64,000 bases of DNA from Apiospora phragmitis (taxonomy: Eukaryota; Ascomycota; Sordariomycetes; Amphisphaeriales; Apiosporaceae), in NCBI GenBank assembly GCA_038363925.1, contig JAQQWL010000015.1, positions 2,480,001-2,544,000 on the forward strand, read 5' to 3'. The notes under the pieces are model-generated. The model ran no database searches and was not told the origin of the DNA. It was given only the letters and a program-made list of their open reading frames with translations. Positions 38,456-48,688 of the stretch are shown one piece after another; within the stretch, counting starts at the first letter, position 1, and every line of letters starts with the position of its first letter. A program made the translations under genes and the position numbers.

Positions 38456-40451
38456 ATGGCTCCTCTATCGTTCTTGAGGCGGGACGAAAAGGGCAGGCAC
38501 TTCTTGGTGAAGATAGGAACCACAGGCAGTAACCGCGATGTCGAGTCCGCCACCCAACCACCGGAGCCCATGACGGAATGGAGCCCCACGCGGCACGAGC
38601 TGCTCATCATGCTCACGCTCTCCATCATCTCCCTCATGGTGGCGCTGGACGCCTGCATCATCGTCACGTCACTCAGTGTAAGTAACTATCCTATCCTATT
38701 CTATTCCCTTATCGGGAGAGAGGCATCATCATGCTGAAAATTTCAACAGGCCATGGTGTCGGACCTCGGCGGCGATACAACGCAGGGCTTCTGGATCGGC
38801 ACGTCCTACCTCCTCGTGAACGCGGTCACGATGCCCTTCATCGCGTCCCTGAGTGACATCTTCGGCCGCCCCCTCTGCCTGGCCGCCGCGCTCGTCTTCT
38901 TCACCGCGGGCACGCTCGTCTGCAGCCTGGCCCACAACGTCGGCACCATGCTGGCCGGCCGCTCGATCCAGGGCGTCGGCGGCGGCGGCATCGTGGTATT
39001 GAGTCTGATCATCTTTACCGACATCGTGCCGCTGCGCCACCGGCCCAAGTGGTACGGCACCGTCCTAGGCGCCTGGTCCCTCGGCACTTGTTTGGGTCCC
39101 ATCATGGGCGGGCTCATCGCCGAGAACACTACCTGGCGCTGGGTCTTCTACATCATGTTCCCGTTCTGCGCGTTCGGGCTTATCGCGGTGCCGGCCCTGC
39201 TGACGCTTGCGCCCCGCACGGCGACGATTGCGGAGAAGCTCCGCCGCGTCGACTGGATTGGGTCGGCGCTCTTCACCGGCTCGGCTACGTCTTTCCTCAT
39301 GGCCATCTCATGGGGCGGCAGCCAACACGCCTGGGATTCGGTCCCCACGTTGGTGCCACTCTGCCTGGGCGTGGCGGGATTGGGGGCCACGTATGTCTGG
39401 GAGGCGTACTTCGCCAAGGAGCCGTTCCTGCGCAGAAGTCTGTTCTGGCGCCTCAGTTCCATCGCGACCTACTTTTGCGGGGCGATCCAAGGTCTAGTTG
39501 TATGTTAACTGCTTGCTTCTATTTTGCCAGTCTCTCAATCCCAATGCTAACGAACATACGTAATCCCAGATCTACGGCCAGCTCTACTATGGCCCCCTGT
39601 ACTTCCTCGCCGTCAAGGGCTACAGCCCCACCCACGCCGGCCTCGCCCTCTTCCCCGTCATGTTCACGCTGGTCCCGGGCTCGATCCTCACCGGCGCGCT
39701 CGTGACGCGCCTCAACAACTACCGCTGGGCCATCTGGCTCGGCTGGGTCCTGTGCGCGGTGGGGTCGGGCCTGATGGTGCTGTGGAACCTCGACACGCCC
39801 ATCTGGCAGTGGGTCGTCACCCTCATCATCGTCGGCCTCGGCCACGGCGCCATCCTCAACGCCCAGAACTTCGCCACCCAGGCCATGTGCCAGCCCGGCG
39901 AGGAAGGGGCCGCGGCCGGCATGTACGGCTTCGTGCGGCAGTTCGGCACCGCCGTCGGCGTCGGCATCGGCGGCTCCGCCTTCCAGAACGTCATGGCGCG
40001 CAAGCTCGAGTGGGAAGGTTTGCCGCTGACGCTCGCCGACAACGCCGAGGCCTTTGTCGGGACGCTGCGCAAGATGCCCGACGGCGCCCCGAACAAGGTC
40101 CGCATCCTCGGTGCTTATGTGTATGGCTTTCACGGCGTGTTGGGCGTCTACGTCGCCGCGGCCGGGCTGGCCTTCTTCGTCAGCCTGTTCATCCGGCACT
40201 ACGACATGAACAAGGCCATCGACACGGAGCACAAGCTGCAGGACAGCCGCGCGTCGCGGATGTTGGTCGGTGGTCGCACTAATAATACTACGGCGGTCGC
40301 GGAGCCTCACCAACACCCCGTCGCGACTAGGAAGGAGTCGCATACGACGTCCGGGACGATGACGAGCACGACGTCGTCGCCTTCACAGAGTTCGATAACG
40401 GATGTGGGAGAGTCGTCAAACTACTCCGATCCTGCTGCTCCGACTTCATAG
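38456..40451 (+). CDS. MFS multidrug-type transporter, DHA2-like, three exons
   Basis: An intact 617-residue plasma-membrane-type exporter. Start ATG 38456 (context AAAACCATGGC). Exons are 38456-38677, 38750-39499 and 39570-40451, joined by two short phase-0 introns (GTAAGT...CAACAG and GTATGT...CCCAG). The cytosolic N-terminus is followed by helix 1 with LMVALDACIIVTSLS (motif D1 region), SLSDIFGRP (motif A), GRSIQGVGGGGIVVLSLI, and LGTCLGPIMGGLIAENTTWRW (motif C). The second half contains LPxDxPIWQW-like and GVGIGGSAFQNVM segments, and a Ser/Thr-rich hydrophilic tail (about 60 residues) ends the protein. It is of the type often found as self-protection or metabolite efflux pumps, but no cluster adjoins it here. 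Substrate unknown. Unlike most genes in the window it shows no indel. Confidence 0.93.
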
Positions 40452-40790
40452 AAACTACTTTGACTTGGGATACTTGGGATAACACATAATGAGATCTTGA
40501 TTTGATGGGTAGGATACCACATAATTGCATTTGGGACGGAGTATGGTAACTTAGGGGGCGTGGCCTGTATCATTCGGAGTTTGGTGAGCACATTTTCGAC
40601 CTGTAGCATTAGTTGACATTACTAGATAAAAAGAAGATTGCATCACTCGCTGTACAAACATCCCTTCACCAAATAAGATCAGAGACATTAATCCAACAGG
40701 GAAATGTTCGCTAAACGTCCAGCAGTGCAAATGGCACAGCTCTTCTCCCACAGAAACCTTGCTCGAGTATTGACGTCCCGTCTTCCTAAA
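40452..40790. other. Short intergenic region between convergent genes
   Basis: Lies between the 3' ends of MFS gene 2 and the secreted-peptide gene. The plus-strand ORF 40704-40886 is the antisense shadow of the latter. Nothing else is seen. Confidence 0.5.
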
Positions 40791-41233
40791 TCAAGCCGCG
40801 ATGCAGTCGCACTCGACATCCCGACACCTCGCCGGGTCGTAACTGCAGATGATCTTCCCGTCGCTTTCACAGTGACAGTACGCTAGATGGTCAAATGCCC
40901 CACTGGTCAGATACCCAAATTCCGGTCACCGTATTATCATGTACGAAACTTACTGTTACAGATGTCGGTCCCGCATTTCTTCGTCCAGCGGGTAGGCTCG
41001 GCCGGGGGTGAGGAGGCGGTGGAGGAAGTAGAGGCAGAGTTTGCCGTGGTGAAGGTTGTAAAGGTTGAAACTGAACTAGTTGATGGTGTAGTTTGCGCCA
41101 ATGCGGGAGCAGAGGCTATCACTGCCGCGATGCCGACTTTGGCGACGATATTAGTAACCTAATTTCGGGCACAGGTTAGACACGTAGGTTCGACGTTGAT
41201 CCCGACTATTAGTAGCGGGATATTTACCTTCAT
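40791..41233 (-). CDS. Small secreted cysteine-rich protein (8 Cys), effector-like, with a 6-nt first exon
   Basis: Three exons give a 100-residue preprotein: 41228-41233 (only ATG AAG), 40954-41158 and 40791-40882. Introns are GTAAAT...AATTAG (41159-41227) and GTAAGT...ATCTAG (40883-40953); the summed exon length (303 nt) is exactly in frame. Residues 1 to about 23 form a signal peptide (VGIAAVIASAPALA, cleavage after ALA). A Ser/Thr/Pro-rich segment of about 33 residues follows, then a compact C-terminal domain with eight cysteines spaced C-x4-C-x3-C-x-C-x7-C-x6-C-x4-C-x-C, enough for four disulfides. A TATA box lies about 85 bp upstream. The family is unknown to me. Likely roles are an apoplastic effector, antimicrobial peptide or wall-associated peptide; no function can be assigned. 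An alternative is non-use of intron 2, giving a shorter protein ending SKFRT with only two Cys. Confidence 0.75.
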
Positions 41234-41316
41234 CTTGGGAGTCGGTGGCTGGAAAAGGGGAATGGGGAGAGTTGAACGGATTAGAGTAACCCACCTGAGC
41301 TTGACTACACCCACCC

Positions 41317-41323
41317 TTTATAA
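41317..41323 (-). promoter_or_regulatory. TATA box of the secreted-peptide gene
   Basis: TTATAAA on the minus strand, 84-90 bp upstream of ATG 41233, in otherwise GC-moderate DNA. Position fits a core promoter with a short leader. Confidence 0.5.
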
Positions 41324-42706
41324 CGAGGAAAGAGCTTCATGGAAAATGGAATGTTTCCATTCTGCCACAGGTATATTGGTTGGTAGTACAAAAGTCACCG
41401 TGTGCGGTTCATTGAAACGGCACTTCCAAGCAACCCAGCCTTACAAGCACCAACAGTGCCCTGAGTTAATGAAAAATAAATGAAAGTGCATAGCCGAATC
41501 ACCTAGTGTATGCAAGGCCCACGACCTGCATACGGCAGTTTATTGCTCCGTAGCTAGCCAGTCAATCTCGAGGCAGCCCAATGATTGCTTGGCAAAAGCT
41601 TGCTCCTCCTCCGGGCTTTACCGGATACGTGTTTGCTTGGCAATCGGGGTAGGGAGGGCAGCAAACGGGCCTGTATCAGTTATATAGCCGCGACACTGAT
41701 ATTAAAATGGCCCGCCTGGGCAGGGATCGGCGGCAGTAAGGATTCAGCCGAATGGCCGTTGCCGGGGTGGGTCCCTGTCTATATTGCGACGACACAATGA
41801 TGGCCCGCGGGGTAATTCCCTCGTTATAAGGGTATACAAAGTAGCATTTCCTCTAGGTCAGTTGAATAGGTCAGCGACGTACTGACAGCCACAAACAACA
41901 ACAAACTGGGTTTCTTGACTAGTGCTATTGGCGGTTCTCAGGTATGCCTTGTGGCGTAGCTCGCCTGTCTGTTATGCTATGGCCGGCTGACCCGATCATC
42001 CCGATCGAGGCCATGCCAATCCGGTAGGAAAACAGAGTCCTACATGGCCGAGATATGAAGAGAACCAGCACACGAAAGATTGCCGTTGGTGTTACCGCAG
42101 CGGGTATCCCATATTAGTCTGCACTGGGAGAGTGACTAGGCAGTTTCTAGTCTACCATACCATGCATCATATTCTTGACAAAGTCGAAACGCAGCTCTGT
42201 GTACATCGAATCGTATCCTCCAACGTGTCTTGGAAGGTCAGGAAAGTCAGCCTTAAAACATGAGGTGCAAAGCCACAGCTTGGTGTGTGCTTAGCTTCCT
42301 TCCTCAGGGCATCGAAACGCCATGGAAAGCAAGAGGTTACGCCGCATGCACAATTGTCCTTCAGCGGCTTGAAGCACCGGGCTCATGGTGGTAGCGCTCC
42401 TCACATACCCGAGAAAAGTGAGAAATTGGGGGCACATGAAATCTATTATTGAGGGGAAAATGTCCGTGTATCCGTAATCCAACAAACAGAATATGAAATC
42501 TCTGAAAGTACTGTTGGTACAGATCCTTCTCCACTGGCATCACCACGGCATCCAAGAGCTGCTACTACTGCCAGATATCTTGAAGCTGCGGCTCTACCAT
42601 CACCACTGTTGATCGTACATCTCCTCCGCTCGGAGTATGCTCGGAGTATGCGGGAAGCACGTATCGTGGTGGGCCATGATCAAGATGATCTCGTGTGTTT
42701 TTCTTG
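41324..42706. other. Intergenic region, no gene seen
   Basis: Only short overlapping ORFs (41585-41800, 42291-42555, 42565-42869), no motifs, no repeats and no AT-rich RIP patch. Confidence 0.45.
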
Positions 42707-43522
42707 TCACATATTTGACACACTGTGTGTTGCCATCTTATTGTTGCTCTTCCTGTTGGGTGACGTAGCCTTGCCGGACAAGGTGTCGGCCTCGGCCTCG
42801 GCGTCTTTTCGGGTCGACTTGGCATCAGTGGCCACGTATACTCTGTTGCGGCCGTGCGGGATGAGGTAACGGAGATGATAGAACGGAGAGGATAGAACGG
42901 AAAGAAAGAGTGTCGGTTCGAGTATCGGAGGGAGCAGTTCTTCTTCGAGTTCTGCAGGCGACATGAGGGAATGGGTCGGCTTCTCCGTGTCGTCCATGAC
43001 GGTGTGCTGTAAGGGGGGTTGAATTAGTTTCGCCACAATGACAGTGGTGACACACGCTGCTAACGTACCTACAGGTGGCGCCACTACAGTGACTTCTGCC
43101 AGTATGTGCAAAGCAGACAGTTCGAGGTCTCCTGAAGAATACCTGTAATGGTGGCAACAGTTCCAGTGCTCATGAAGGGCCTCTGTTGTGGCGAAGAGGA
43201 AAAGAAAAAGTGATCGATGATTTAACGCCACCTCTCCTCGCACTCCTGACGGATCTGTTCTTGTTTGTCGTCTGGCAGTGTATAGAAGCCGGTCGCTTAG
43301 TGTGAATGATCGACTTCCTCTCCTTTCTAAGATCGTCCCATAATGAGAAAGTCGCCGATCTGTTCCTCGACGAGACTGGAAGCGTCGAGGCTGTTGGCGG
43401 CGAAGTTCCAGGCGGCGAGATTGCAGATAGTGCTTTAGCTGTGAGGACGCCTGAATAAACACGAACAAATCTTGTTCAACCTCCTGGTATTTCTCTTTAT
43501 CTCTTGCAGAAATAGAATTCAT
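42707..43522 (-). CDS. Hypothetical protein, possible single-exon frame of up to 271 codons
   Basis: A minus-strand frame of 271 codons from ATG 43522, beginning MNSISARDKEKYQEVEQ and ending with a hydrophilic Lys/Glu-rich tail (KDAEAEADTLSG). It contains one hydrophobic stretch (about residues 140-170, LHILAEVTVVAPPVGTLAACVTTVIVAKL). Plausible internal start and splice signals mean the true gene may be shorter, beginning at MDDTEKPTHSL around 42986. No domain recognised. Length alone supports it; it could be a chance ORF. Confidence 0.35.
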   Translation of the reverse strand: MNSISARDKEKYQEVEQDLFVFIQASSQLKHYLQSRRLELRRQQPRRFQSRRGTDRRLSHYGTILERRGSRSFTLSDRLLYTARRQTRTDPSGVRGEVALNHRSLFLFLFATTEALHEHWNCCHHYRYSSGDLELSALHILAEVTVVAPPVGTLAACVTTVIVAKLIQPPLQHTVMDDTEKPTHSLMSPAELEEELLPPILEPTLFLSVLSSPFYHLRYLIPHGRNRVYVATDAKSTRKDAEAEADTLSGKATSPNRKSNNKMATHSVSNM

Positions 43523-43933
43523 TTGTGGATGATTTTTTATGAGTTCCAGTTAAGTGAAGTTCGGTTTTCGCAGTTTCTTCTTTTTTTTCCGGGGGAAAAC
43601 TGAACGGTGACATCGATATAGATGGTCGCAAAACGGCCTCTTCCGCCTAAGTCGATGCGACAAGGCCTATGCATGTGTGTTGCGTCAAGAGAACACAGAC
43701 CTCCCCATGGAAGCGTCAGGGCGCACGTTCGCCATCACATATCCATTATCATCGTCGTCATACGTGATACCCTTCATTCTGTACTTAATCCTCAGGTTCT
43801 CAGGCTCACCACCAGCTTCGCCATCGGGCCCTTCATCCTGCCGCTGCCGAAACAGCTGCATTAATATGCGATGATGAGGATTCCATGTTTCGGACATAAA
43901 CGTGTCGCCCTTCCAAGTGCCAATGAGGGGAAT
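43523..43933. other. Intergenic region, no gene seen
   Basis: Contains a T-run (43577-43588) and overlapping short ORFs at 43622-43897 on both strands, none convincing. Confidence 0.45.
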
Positions 43934-45179
43934 CTAGTATTCCGCTAGCTTGAAAACCTGGCCTCCCAGCCGTTTCTTTATCGCGTCGTATATAACACAG
44001 TCAGTCTCGTCATTCAAGTCGGCTCGGATGGCGTGTGAAGGGTCGACCTGTTCGGCGTAGAACAGGACCATCGCCGCGCTCTTCTTATCGCCTTTGTAGA
44101 AGCAGTTATACGCAAGGCAGAGGTGTGCCTCACGCCGTTGGTCGTCGGTGAGCCCAACAAACCGCTGCATCGCTTCGTGGGCCATGATACAACCCTTATA
44201 ATTGACCCAGGCCAGGTGGGCGCCGTTCACGCTCCCCTGGGCGGTGCTCGCTTTCAAACTGGCCACGTACCGGTGCGCGTAACGGCTGAAGTCGATACAC
44301 AATTGGGTGATGATGGCGGCCAGACTGTTATGTCCGGGAGACCCCTCCGGGAAATCTATGGCTGAATCGAGGTAATCGGAGTGCATGCCGAGCCAGTACT
44401 GGCACATGACATCCGAGAAGTGGTGCTGCAGCTTCGCCGCGCGGCCTTGGGCTTGGTAGTAAAGTTTATTGTCCATTCGTACGTTAAGGGACCCGGGACC
44501 GAGGGAGGTACGGTTCATGGTGGATGTAATTTCTAGGAGCGGCAGTGCCGGATGGTCTTTGTCATCGGTATACAGGGTCGGTAAACTGAACGGAACGGCA
44601 AACTGGGCCCCTCCATGGCCGTGCGCGGCGCGCAGCGGCGTCAGAAGCTTTGCGAACATCTTTTCGCAAGTTAGTGTTTTGAGGGAGACTTGGGTAACGA
44701 AGCCGCGGTGAGCACTAGAGAGCGCGTCGACCAAGTAGCCGTATGTCAAGGGTGGTACGCAAACATCACGCCCTCGGCGTGCTGGCTTCCATTCAAGTTG
44801 AAAAGAACGGCCACATTGTCATCTACGCGTTCAAGGATCTCCCTGGAAGCGATTCTCAGGGGGTACCGAAGAACCGAAGATACGGGCAACGTTGGATTTG
44901 CTCGTCCATGAAGAATGAGAGTGGTGAAGTCCAGCCGTCACCCGGTCTCACCCCGACCCACACATTAGACTTCAGAAGGTGATCCCACGCTTCGGCCCAG
45001 ATCTGGTGGTTAACCCGAAACCTTGCAATTTCAGATGCCACGTCCTTGTGACTTTGGAACGTCGACGAGTCCTCCTCCTCGAAGACCTGATCAACAGTCA
45101 GAAAGTAACTGTATATCTGGTTGCGAATCTCGCGAGGGAGTCTCAGGAGAGGGGGGATTATCTGGCTGGAATTCCCCAT
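43934..45179 (-). CDS. 2EXR/F-box-like hypothetical protein, two apparent one-base deletions
   Basis: ATG 45177-45179 begins MGNSSQIIPPLLRLPREIRNQIYSYF; LPREIRNQIY is the hallmark of fungal 2EXR/F-box-like N-termini. The frame ends prematurely at TGA 44856-44858, but one additional C in the run at 44859-44863 lets it continue as LRIASREILERVDDNVAVLF. A second single-base loss in the run at 44750-44752 joins AYHP to LTYGYLVDALSSAHRG, after which the frame is open to TAG 43934-43936 (LKTLTCEKMF..., AHEAMQRFVGLTDDQRREA, ending GGQVFKLAEY). About 415 residues, no introns needed. Proteins of this type are very numerous in plant-associated ascomycetes and have no known activity; the second half resembles TPR-like helical sequence. 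The two slips in short G/C runs suggest sequence error rather than decay. Confidence 0.65.
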
Positions 45180-45558
45180 TTCGTCGTTGAACGATACCAA
45201 TCAAGGTACCGCGAAGTTGATGAAGGGTTGTCAAGGGATAGCAACAGGGCTGATTGTTTGTACCAAGCAAGGTTCTGTGAAGATCGTAGAGGATATTTAG
45301 GGACAACAGCAGAGTTGATGGTCTGTATGAATCACCTTTCTGCGAAGTTGGTAACGTGTTGTGTAGGGACAGCAACAGCGTTGATAATTTATCCAGCCAA
45401 GAGCCCGGGAAGATGGCAAAGAAAAGTTGAGGGACAATTGCAGTGTTGATGCTTTGTGTCCAGTGATTAAAGTAATGATCCAGTATGGATAACGAATTTG
45501 TGTGAGAGGAAGATGAAGAAAAACCCGAGTTCGCAGCAGAATTGTGGTGGGGTAGAGA

Positions 45559-45990
45559 GTTGTGGTTGAGTTGACGTATTGTTATCCGCATTCACGAGCT
45601 CACTGCCCAGAACCGCGCGCGCCTCTTCGTACGGCATGAGGGCCATGACGCACCACCACCCGCGTTCCGGGGGTGCGCGGCCGGGCCGTCGTCGCCCAGG
45701 ACGATTTTGCGGATCGTACTGCGGATGCCGTCGGCGCCGATGAGGACGTCGCACTCACGAGTGGATCCGTCGGCGAAGTGGAGAATGACGGGTCCGTTAT
45801 CCTTATCTCCGCCCCCGCTACCCCGGGTACCTGCCCGCGCAATACGCTCGAGCCACTTGGAGGGGTGCATCCGCTCCGGCGGAACAACGGAAAGCAGCTC
45901 CCGCAGGAAGGCCGCGCGATGGACGAGGGAGGCACCGGCTAAGCCGCCTCCGGTTACGGCAACTCGGATGCGTTCAGTTATGCTTGGTTC
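45559..45990 (-). pseudogene. FAD-dependent monooxygenase (salicylate-hydroxylase-like) remnant
   Basis: On the minus strand a frame starts near 45990 with RIRVAVTGGGLAGASL, the FAD-binding GxGxxG motif of group A flavoprotein monooxygenases. It jumps directly to VHRAAFLRELLSVVPPER, which in intact enzymes lies about 90 residues further on, so an internal deletion has occurred. Then comes the second FAD motif, HFADGSTRECDVLIGADGIR. After GDDGPAAHP the frame changes, with ALMPYEEARAVLGSEL (an expected downstream segment) in another frame, and the remaining C-terminal half is missing. No start codon is visible. This is a real deletion-bearing relic, unlike the single-base cases nearby. Confidence 0.75.
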
Positions 45991-47196
45991 TGGGGATATC
46001 TTATATAATTCAATTCAAGAAATTAATGAGCAATGATGAGGAAATGCTGTAGTTTAGATCTTCTAGAAACTTTGGTATTGTTATGCCATCTTCAGTTAGT
46101 GAGACTCTTCCGTTGTTTGTTGGTAATAGTTGGCTGGATGCCAACCAATGGTTGAAGCTAGATGCCGCCCGATGTTAGCACACGCAAATCTTGCCCAACC
46201 GAGGTGTCTGTGGGAGTAAACTTCATGCAGGGATCGGAAAGAAGTACTAGGTCTTACTCTATATAAATATACGTGACTTCATCTGGATGTAGACAAGGTA
46301 CGTAACGAGCAGACCAATCAAATGATACATAATAGCCCCCTAGTTCAAGTAGAAGACATGGGACACTGCGAACGCTCGCCTAGGAGACTGACTGAACCTG
46401 GGGGGCATCCTTTGTTGAGACATATGTGTTACCTCCTTTTATGAAAGGAAGTAAGATATTATGCATTTTATGCTAGTCCTAGACACGAGAGTTGAGGGAA
46501 CGAGAGGTGTTCTACATTTCTTCATAGAGGTTGTTTCTCAAGAACGAGTCGCATGAGATATGACGCAAGAAATGTTCTTTTAGTGAAGAAAGGTGCTACT
46601 TTCCATCCTCTTGTCATGTATCCCTTGCCTCCTGAGATGCGTCTTTCGTTTATGCTGCTTAGTTAACCCCCAAGACAGAACCCTTGTCAGCAAAACATAC
46701 GTCACTTCAGCTGTACGGCTGTCGCATTGCATTCAACCTTTCTAACAGGCACCCTGGTGTCAAACATACTGCAGCTACAGAATATCTTGCCAGGTGGGTT
46801 GATCAAGTGCGTACATGTGACGAAGTCTCCCACGGTATTTTACCTGGCTAGCTGCTAATGTTGTCTATAGGTACTACAGTCGCATTAGATAAGTAGTCTG
46901 TATGGGTATACGATACATGCCAACCCCCAACAGAGAGCAGTTCCTGTAATCCCTTATCCTCTTAAAGCGTAGCTCTGCTCCAGTTTGGAGGCTGCTGCTT
47001 AAATATGGTGGAGGATGCGGGCTTGTCTTCCTGAGCCTCCAGATTGAGAGACGGAAGGAGCAAGCTCTGTGATGCATAATCTAGCCAACTCAACGGCGCC
47101 AAATAGTTCGGCCCGACGTTTTATCTCTTCACGCCATGGGTCTGCCAGCCGGCTCTGAATGATTTGCAGTGCAGTTGAAGAAGCTCGATGCGGTCC
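45991..47196. other. Intergenic region, no gene seen
   Basis: Slightly AT-rich but not RIP-like. No ORF with recognisable sequence, no repeat or tRNA found. Confidence 0.45.
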
Positions 47197-48357
47197 TTAT
47201 CCCCAGAACACAAACCCAAGCTTTCTCCACTTCGCAAGGTCCTCTAGGAGGCCATAGCAATAGTTTGCACATTCGTCCTCGCAGAAACACAGGTCCAAAT
47301 CTTCTCCCCAACGGCGGCAGTTCAGTCCCTGCATCGCATCCACCCACGCAAAGGGCGGCTCGTCCGCCCCGAGCCCTGCGCAGAGTTTCGGCTTGGCCTT
47401 CTCGGACCACCATAATGATTCCGCCTCTTTGAATGCGTCGAGGCTTAGTGGGTGGTCCCCTGCACTCATAATACGTGCGTTATAACCGTGGCTGGCGTTG
47501 AGGGTGTCGTACCCGCCCCAAACTCCTAAGCCGCGCCGGGAGTCGCGGTGTTTGAAAATACGTTTGAAGCTCTCCATGAACTTGGCATCGGTAGAGATGA
47601 GTGAGCTAAACTGGTGTCGCACCGCGGTCAGGTCGTCGGGGTAGCACCCTACGGATTCGCAAACTGGGGAAGTCGGACAGTCTCTTTGGAAACACACCGA
47701 GTCCCAACGGGGGGGATGGAGGGCGGCAAAGAAGGTGAAAACAAAGGCGTGGGCCACGGAAATCTGCTCCATCTCCCAAGCCTCGAACAGACCGAAAAGC
47801 CCTTCGCCGAGCGGAAGTTGGTTCATTGCAAAGCACTGCCTGGGGTAGAGGCGCGTAAAGATTTGGTGCCGGACGAATGCTCGAGAGAGACGCTGGTACT
47901 CGGAGCGGCTTAAGGGTGTCGCTGCCGCCGGATTGATTGACTTCAGAAGGAGGAGCCGAGTGTATTCGTACACGTCGACGAAAAAGTCGACTGTGCGCTT
48001 AAACTGGATGATGTCGATGACTTGCTCGACTGCGATGCCTATTGCTGGCTTGGCGCCGGTAAGGAGCTCTTCGTATTTCCGGAGTGCGTCGAGGGCCCCT
48101 GCAACATGGTATTGGTGATCCCGATAAAGCAGTGGCAACGTGCTCAACGCGAAGTAATCTCGAATAGCCGGCCCAGTCTCCCTCACAACAATCTCTAGCA
48201 GGATAGCCCTCTTTGATGATAGGAACACCTGGTACAGCCATGGCGAAGCCCGGATGAATGCGTGGAGGTCGGAGAGAGAGTTGGAGGCTGATAAAATCGC
48301 CACCAGTGCATCGACCGGCAGGGATTCGAGACAGCGCGAGGCTCCAATAAGGGACAT
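47197..48357 (-). CDS. F-box-like hypothetical protein, 386 residues
   Basis: An intact single-exon frame from ATG 48355-48357 to TAA 47197-47199. The N-terminus CLESLPVDALVAILSASNSLSDLHAFIRASPWLYQVFLSS (residues about 9-48) has the LPxxxLxxIL...L..L..l..sp.l...F pattern of fungal F-box-like domains; the rest is helical with scattered aromatic residues, two CxxxxC pairs (CFQRDC and CESVGC, around 225-240) and a Cys-rich CFCEDECANYC near the C-terminus. If a true F-box, it would bind Skp1 and recruit substrates to an SCF ubiquitin ligase; many fungal members have lost this role. It lies about 330 bp from a pogo transposon. No sign of RIP in the gene. Confidence 0.75.
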   Translation of the reverse strand: MSLIGASRCLESLPVDALVAILSASNSLSDLHAFIRASPWLYQVFLSSKRAILLEIVVRETGPAIRDYFALSTLPLLYRDHQYHVAGALDALRKYEELLTGAKPAIGIAVEQVIDIIQFKRTVDFFVDVYEYTRLLLLKSINPAAATPLSRSEYQRLSRAFVRHQIFTRLYPRQCFAMNQLPLGEGLFGLFEAWEMEQISVAHAFVFTFFAALHPPRWDSVCFQRDCPTSPVCESVGCYPDDLTAVRHQFSSLISTDAKFMESFKRIFKHRDSRRGLGVWGGYDTLNASHGYNARIMSAGDHPLSLDAFKEAESLWWSEKAKPKLCAGLGADEPPFAWVDAMQGLNCRRWGEDLDLCFCEDECANYCYGLLEDLAKWRKLGFVFWG

Positions 48358-48686
48358 TGTGATGAGACTGATAATGAAAAGGGTGTCTGTAGCAATTCAA
48401 GTGACGAGACCAAAGAATTCTGCCGATGCTTTTTTTTTCTATTTCCAAGTCTGAGCTCTGAGCCAAATTGTTCAACCTGCTCTCTCCATTATGTATGCTA
48501 AATCTTCTTAACTCCGATTCGTTGCTCAGGCAATCTAGCCGCAACAAAAGACTCAAAGTGAGCAGGTTTCCCTCAACCATATAACTCAACCTTGAGTTTA
48601 GCCCCTATGGTTTGATCTTCACCTGGCCCAGGGTGACTGGACCCTCTCTGTAGCTAAACCCAGATTCTTGCTGTTCACAAGGGACA
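48358..48686. other. Promoter side of the F-box-like gene, up to the transposon
   Basis: 329 bp of ordinary composition. It carries the 5' flank of the minus-strand F-box-like gene and ends at the TA duplication of the pogo element. Confidence 0.5.
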
Positions 48687-48688
48687 TA

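Noticed and set aside
39049..40343. ORFs of 218-274 codons overlapping MFS gene 2
   Set aside because: Shadows of the transporter exons, which splice cleanly into a complete MFS protein.
21610..40451. A secondary-metabolite cluster made of the adenylation gene, the two MFS genes and the secreted peptide
   Set aside because: The genes are spread over about 19 kb with a transposon, decayed genes and unrelated genes between them and no tailoring enzymes; the adjacency does not support co-function.
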